Source: Streptomyces djakartensis
GTDB lineage: Bacteria > Actinomycetota > Actinomycetes > Streptomycetales > Streptomycetaceae
DNA length: 64,000 nt
Direction: 5' to 3'
Assembly (NCBI RefSeq): GCF_014651075.1
Contig: NZ_BMWE01000002.1
Coordinates: forward strand, 1 to 64,000
Part shown: in pieces, positions 61,198 through 64,000 of the stretch
Layout: every line of letters begins with the position of its first letter
Numbering within the stretch: position 1 is the first letter of the stretch
Program-made: the position numbers and the translations under genes
Notes under the pieces: model-generated
Told to the model about the DNA's origin: nothing
Database searches by the model: none
The model's input: the letters and a program-made list of their open reading frames with translations, nothing else

Positions 61198-62424
61198 GTG
61201 ACGCTGCTGGTCGCCGTGCTCGTGTGGGCCGTTGCCCGTCCGCGGGGGCTGCCCGAGGCCGTGGTGGCGGTTCCGGCCGCCGGGCTGGCCGTCGCCGTCG
61301 GCGTGATCTCCCCCTCTCACGCGTGGGAGGAGATCCAGCGGCTGGGGCCCGTGACCGGCTTCCTCGCCGCCGTGCTGGTGCTCGCCCACTTCTGTGACGT
61401 CGAAGGGCTCTTCACGGCGTGCGGAGCGTGGATGGCCCGCTGGGCCGCGGGGCGCCCCGGGCGGCTGCTGACCGCTGTGTTCGCCCTGGCCTCCGTCATC
61501 ACGGCCGTGCTCAGCCTGGACGCCACGGTCGTCCTGCTGACACCGGTGGTGCTCGCCACCGCCACCCGGATGGGCGTGACGGCCCGTCCGCACCTCTACG
61601 CCTGTGCCCATCTGTCGAACACCGCTTCGCTGCTGCTTCCGGTCTCCAACCTGACCAACCTGCTGGCGTTCACGGCGAGCGGGCTGAGCTTCACCAGGTT
61701 CGCGGCCCTCATGGCGCTGCCCTGGCTGGTGGCGATCGGCGCCGAGTACCTGGTGTTCAGGCGTTACTTCGATGACGAACTGACCACCGCTCTCCCCTCC
61801 CCCGGCGCCGAGCGGCCCCCCGAGCTGCCACTGTTCGCCCTGGTCACCGTGGGCTGCACGCTCGCCGGGTTCGTCGTGGCCTCGGCCGTGGGGATCGCAC
61901 CGGCGTGGGCCGCGCTGGCCGGAGCGCTGGTGCTGGCCGGGCGGGCGCTGCTGCGCAGGCGGGCCACCGCGCTGACCGTGGTGCGGTCCGCCGCTCCCGC
62001 CTTCCTGGCGTTCGTGCTCGCGCTCGGCGTCGTCGTGCGCGCGGTCGTCGACCACGGGCTCGCCGACGCGCTCCACCGGGTGCTGCCGGACGGTTCGGGC
62101 CTGCTCGCACTGCTGGGCGTGGCCGCCCTGGCCGCCGTACTGGCGAACCTCATCAACAACCTTCCCGCGGTGCTGGTGCTGCTGCCGCTGACCGCCGGGG
62201 CCGGCCCCGGCGCCGTGCTCGCGGTGCTGCTCGGTGTGAACATCGGTCCCAACCTGACCTACGCCGGATCGCTGGCGACCCTGTTGTGGCGGCGGATCGT
62301 GCAGCAGCACGGGCACCGGGTCGGGCTCGGGGAGTTCACGCGGCTCGGGCTGCTCGCCGTTCCGGCGGCGCTGGTGCCGGCCGTGGTGGCGCTGTGGCTG
62401 TCGCTGGCCGTCGTCGGGACCTGA
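61198..62424 (+). CDS. ArsB/NhaD-type (ion transporter superfamily) membrane protein
   Basis: 408 residues from GTG 61198. About eleven hydrophobic helices with two inverted halves; signature segments SVITAVLSLDATVVLLTPVVLATATRMG, HLSNTASLLLPVSNLTNLLAF and VLANLINNLPAVLVLLPL with NIGPNLTYAGSLATLLWRR match ArsB/NhaD and related anion or Na+/H+ carriers. The ion is unknown; arsenite is one option, but no arsR or arsC is nearby. A better ribosome site (GGAGGA at 61155-61160) precedes an in-frame CTG at 61168, which would add MNTPLAEVLS, so translation may really start there. Confidence 0.85.
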   Translation: MTLLVAVLVWAVARPRGLPEAVVAVPAAGLAVAVGVISPSHAWEEIQRLGPVTGFLAAVLVLAHFCDVEGLFTACGAWMARWAAGRPGRLLTAVFALASVITAVLSLDATVVLLTPVVLATATRMGVTARPHLYACAHLSNTASLLLPVSNLTNLLAFTASGLSFTRFAALMALPWLVAIGAEYLVFRRYFDDELTTALPSPGAERPPELPLFALVTVGCTLAGFVVASAVGIAPAWAALAGALVLAGRALLRRRATALTVVRSAAPAFLAFVLALGVVVRAVVDHGLADALHRVLPDGSGLLALLGVAALAAVLANLINNLPAVLVLLPLTAGAGPGAVLAVLLGVNIGPNLTYAGSLATLLWRRIVQQHGHRVGLGEFTRLGLLAVPAALVPAVVALWLSLAVVGT

Positions 62425-62432
62425 ACGCGCGG

Positions 62433-64000
62433 TCAGCGACGTCCGCCCCCGTAGCCGTAGCCGCCGTAACCGCCGTCATAGCCGCCGTCACCGTAGCCGT
62501 AGCCCGGGTAGCCATAGCCGGGGTAGTCGTACCGGCCGTCCTCCTCGCAGTGGTACCCGTAGCGGTAACAGGACGGGTCGGTGGAGGCCTGGCCGCTCGT
62601 CGCCGGCTGCGGGGCCGGGGGGCGTCGCGGACGGGGCCGGGGTCCGCGGAGGCGTCCCGGAAGGCGTGGGCGTCGGTGCGGGCGTGGAGGCCGGTGTCGG
62701 CGTGGGGCGCGGAGCAGGGGCGGCGGGGGCGTTCCAGGTGACGGCCTCCATCTGGAGGTCGGCCTTCGAGCCGTCGATCACCCAGCGCTGTGCCTCGTCG
62801 TCCGCTCGGGCCTTGAGGACCAGGGCTCCCGAGCCGTCGGTCGCGGACGGGGCCAGGGCGAGATCCTGGTTCCAGCGGGCCACCAGAGCGCCCTGCAGGG
62901 TGAAGTCGTAGCGGACGTCCTTGGCGTCCGGCCGGGACCCGCCCGAGCAGGGGGCCAGCCGCACCGAGTAGCCGAGACGCGAGTCCAGGCACAGATCGGG
63001 GGCGGCACCGCTGCGCAGCAGCCCGTCCGTCTCGTACGTCCACTGCTGGGTGGTGTCCGAGGAGCAGTCGGCGAGCTCGGCCTCCGCACCCGCCACGGCC
63101 TTCTCGCCCGCGATGCCGACGCACAGGTCGGAGGCGAGGTTGTGCAGCCGGCCCCGCAGGACATCCTTTCCTCTCTCGCCGGACCCGATCCGGGATGGGT
63201 CGTTCGTCGACTCGCCCGCACCGGTGCCGGGCGCTCCGGACGGCCGTTCCGCTCCGCCCTGCGGCGTGTCCTCGCCGGAGCCGCCGACGGACCACAGGAC
63301 GAGCGGGAGTACCACCAGGCCGCTGACGGTCAGGACGCCCACGGTGAGATTGCGGCGCCGGGCGGCGCGACGGGCGGCCTTGTGGGCCGATCGGCGGGCC
63401 GCCGCGCGGCGGCCTTCGACGCGCCTGCCGGGAGTGGGCCCGGGAGTGGGCGGGGTGGCGGGAGGGGCCGGGAAACCGTCGTGGGCGTGGCCTGACGTCT
63501 CCGCCCGGGCCGCGGAGGCGGCCGGCGCGGCCCCTGTGCCGACGGGGTCGGTGAACGACTCCCCCACCATGCCCGCGAGAGCGACGGGGTCCGGGACGGC
63601 CCCGTGTGCCGAGCCCGCCGTGTCCAGGAGGGGCCCACCGGCCGCCCCCCGGAGCGGCCCGAGCCGCTCACCGCCGGGCTCCTGATCGCCGGTGACCGGC
63701 TCCGGACCGCTCACCCGGCACTCGGCGTACTCCCGCCCGCCCCAGCCCAGCACCGCCTCCGCCAGGGCGGGACCGAGCCCGTGGTTGAACCGGCCGAGCT
63801 GGTCCGAGGCGGCGCTGCAGTGCCCGCAGCCCTCGATATGCGCGCGTAGATCGGGGTCGATGTCGTGGCCGCCACGCCGGTACGTCACGTCGAGCAGGCG
63901 CAGATAGCGGCGGCACTCCTCGTCGGGGGCGAGTTCGCGGTGCAGTTGGAGGCACTCCTCGCGCAGCCGGTCGCGGGCCCGGCCCAGTTCGACGCGCGCT
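62433..64000 (-). pseudogene. Paralogue of the zinc-finger/ricin-lectin membrane regulator, frameshifted and cut by the window edge
   Basis: Upstream part outside the window. Visible: ECLQLHRELAPDEECRRYLRLLDV, then a DLRAHIEGCGHC zinc finger (H-x3-C-x2-C), an Arg-rich linker, a membrane helix (VGVLTVSGLVVLPLVLWSV), a ricin-type domain (LCVGIAGE, QQWTYETDGLLRS, LCLDSRLG) and a Pro/Thr-rich stalk. The frame breaks at a G6 run (62617-62622). In the alternative frame the gene ends with a Gly/Tyr-rich tail, RYDYPGYGYPGYGYGDGGYD to GYGGGRR. Removing one G restores the reading frame, so this may be a sequencing error in an intact gene. Confidence 0.75.

Noticed and set aside
1..64000. Insertion sequences, prophage, tRNA or rRNA genes
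   Set aside because: No transposase, integrase, terminal inverted repeats, cloverleaf or rRNA segment was recognised anywhere in the window.

Overview
The window is very GC-rich actinobacterial chromosome, almost certainly Streptomyces. The basis is strongly G/C-biased third codon positions, many 4-bp GTGA/ATGA gene overlaps, GTG and TTG starts, rare TTA (bldA-type) codons, a SapB-type morphogenetic lanthipeptide cluster, a Streptomyces subtilisin inhibitor, a CebR-type cellulose operator and several SpoIIE/PP2C phosphatases. No rRNA, tRNA, insertion sequence or CRISPR array was seen.

Layout. 1-1.4 kb: 3' end of a cytochrome aa3 oxidase subunit I gene and a small membrane protein. 1.5-5.4 kb: a TetR regulator divergent from a secreted beta-propeller protein, then a convergent secreted GH5 glycosidase. 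5.5-7.4 kb: a broken OtrA/Tet(M)-type ribosomal protection gene. 7.7-10.3 kb: a small monooxygenase-like protein and two MDR/zinc oxidoreductases. 10.7-15.1 kb: a secreted beta-helix protein, a secreted carboxylesterase with a TTA codon, a TetR regulator and a phosphodiesterase. 15.3-21.5 kb: a glycosyltransferase facing an overlapping rmlA-rmlB-rmlD-methyltransferase operon that lacks rmlC. 22-25 kb: a CBS protein and a large SpoIIE-type phosphatase that is divergent from the next block.

25.1-32.4 kb: a complete ram (amf/SapB) cluster: the lanthionine synthetase ramC, the 38-residue precursor ramS, a UUCG hairpin, the ABC half-transporters ramA and ramB, and the convergent regulator ramR, which has two TTA codons. 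RamB has a long Pro/Thr/Asp-rich linker inserted before its ATPase domain. After another PP2C phosphatase and a secreted S1E protease with a Gly/Glu/Gln repeat tail comes a second peptide system (37.1-43.3 kb). It comprises a double-glycine-leader peptide with a cysteine-free, valine-rich core, an intrinsic hairpin, an HlyD-like adaptor, a C39-peptidase ABC exporter and a second ABC exporter (NHLM type). No modifying enzyme is present. This is the least explained system in the window.

43.4-49.6 kb: a Ppx/GppA-like protein, a conserved redox-enzyme/methyltransferase/CDGSH operon, an exact octamer tandem repeat, a trypsin-type SSI inhibitor and an FMN hydroxyacid oxidase. 49.6-55.5 kb: a transmembrane zinc-finger/ricin-lectin regulator, a Fic-type toxin-antitoxin pair, an ECF41 sigma factor translationally coupled to a cytochrome b, and an alpha/beta-hydrolase lacking its nucleophilic serine. 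55.6-64 kb: a CebR-boxed GH9 cellulase, a GH2 gene remnant, a PAS/GAF/PP2C phosphatase, an ion-transporter-like protein, and a paralogue of the lectin regulator, frameshifted at a G6 run, which leaves the window.

The region combines aerial-growth surface peptides, secreted hydrolases with their inhibitor, and phosphatase-type signalling. This suggests a developmental and extracellular-function region, with bldA (TTA codons), RamR and CebR as likely controllers.
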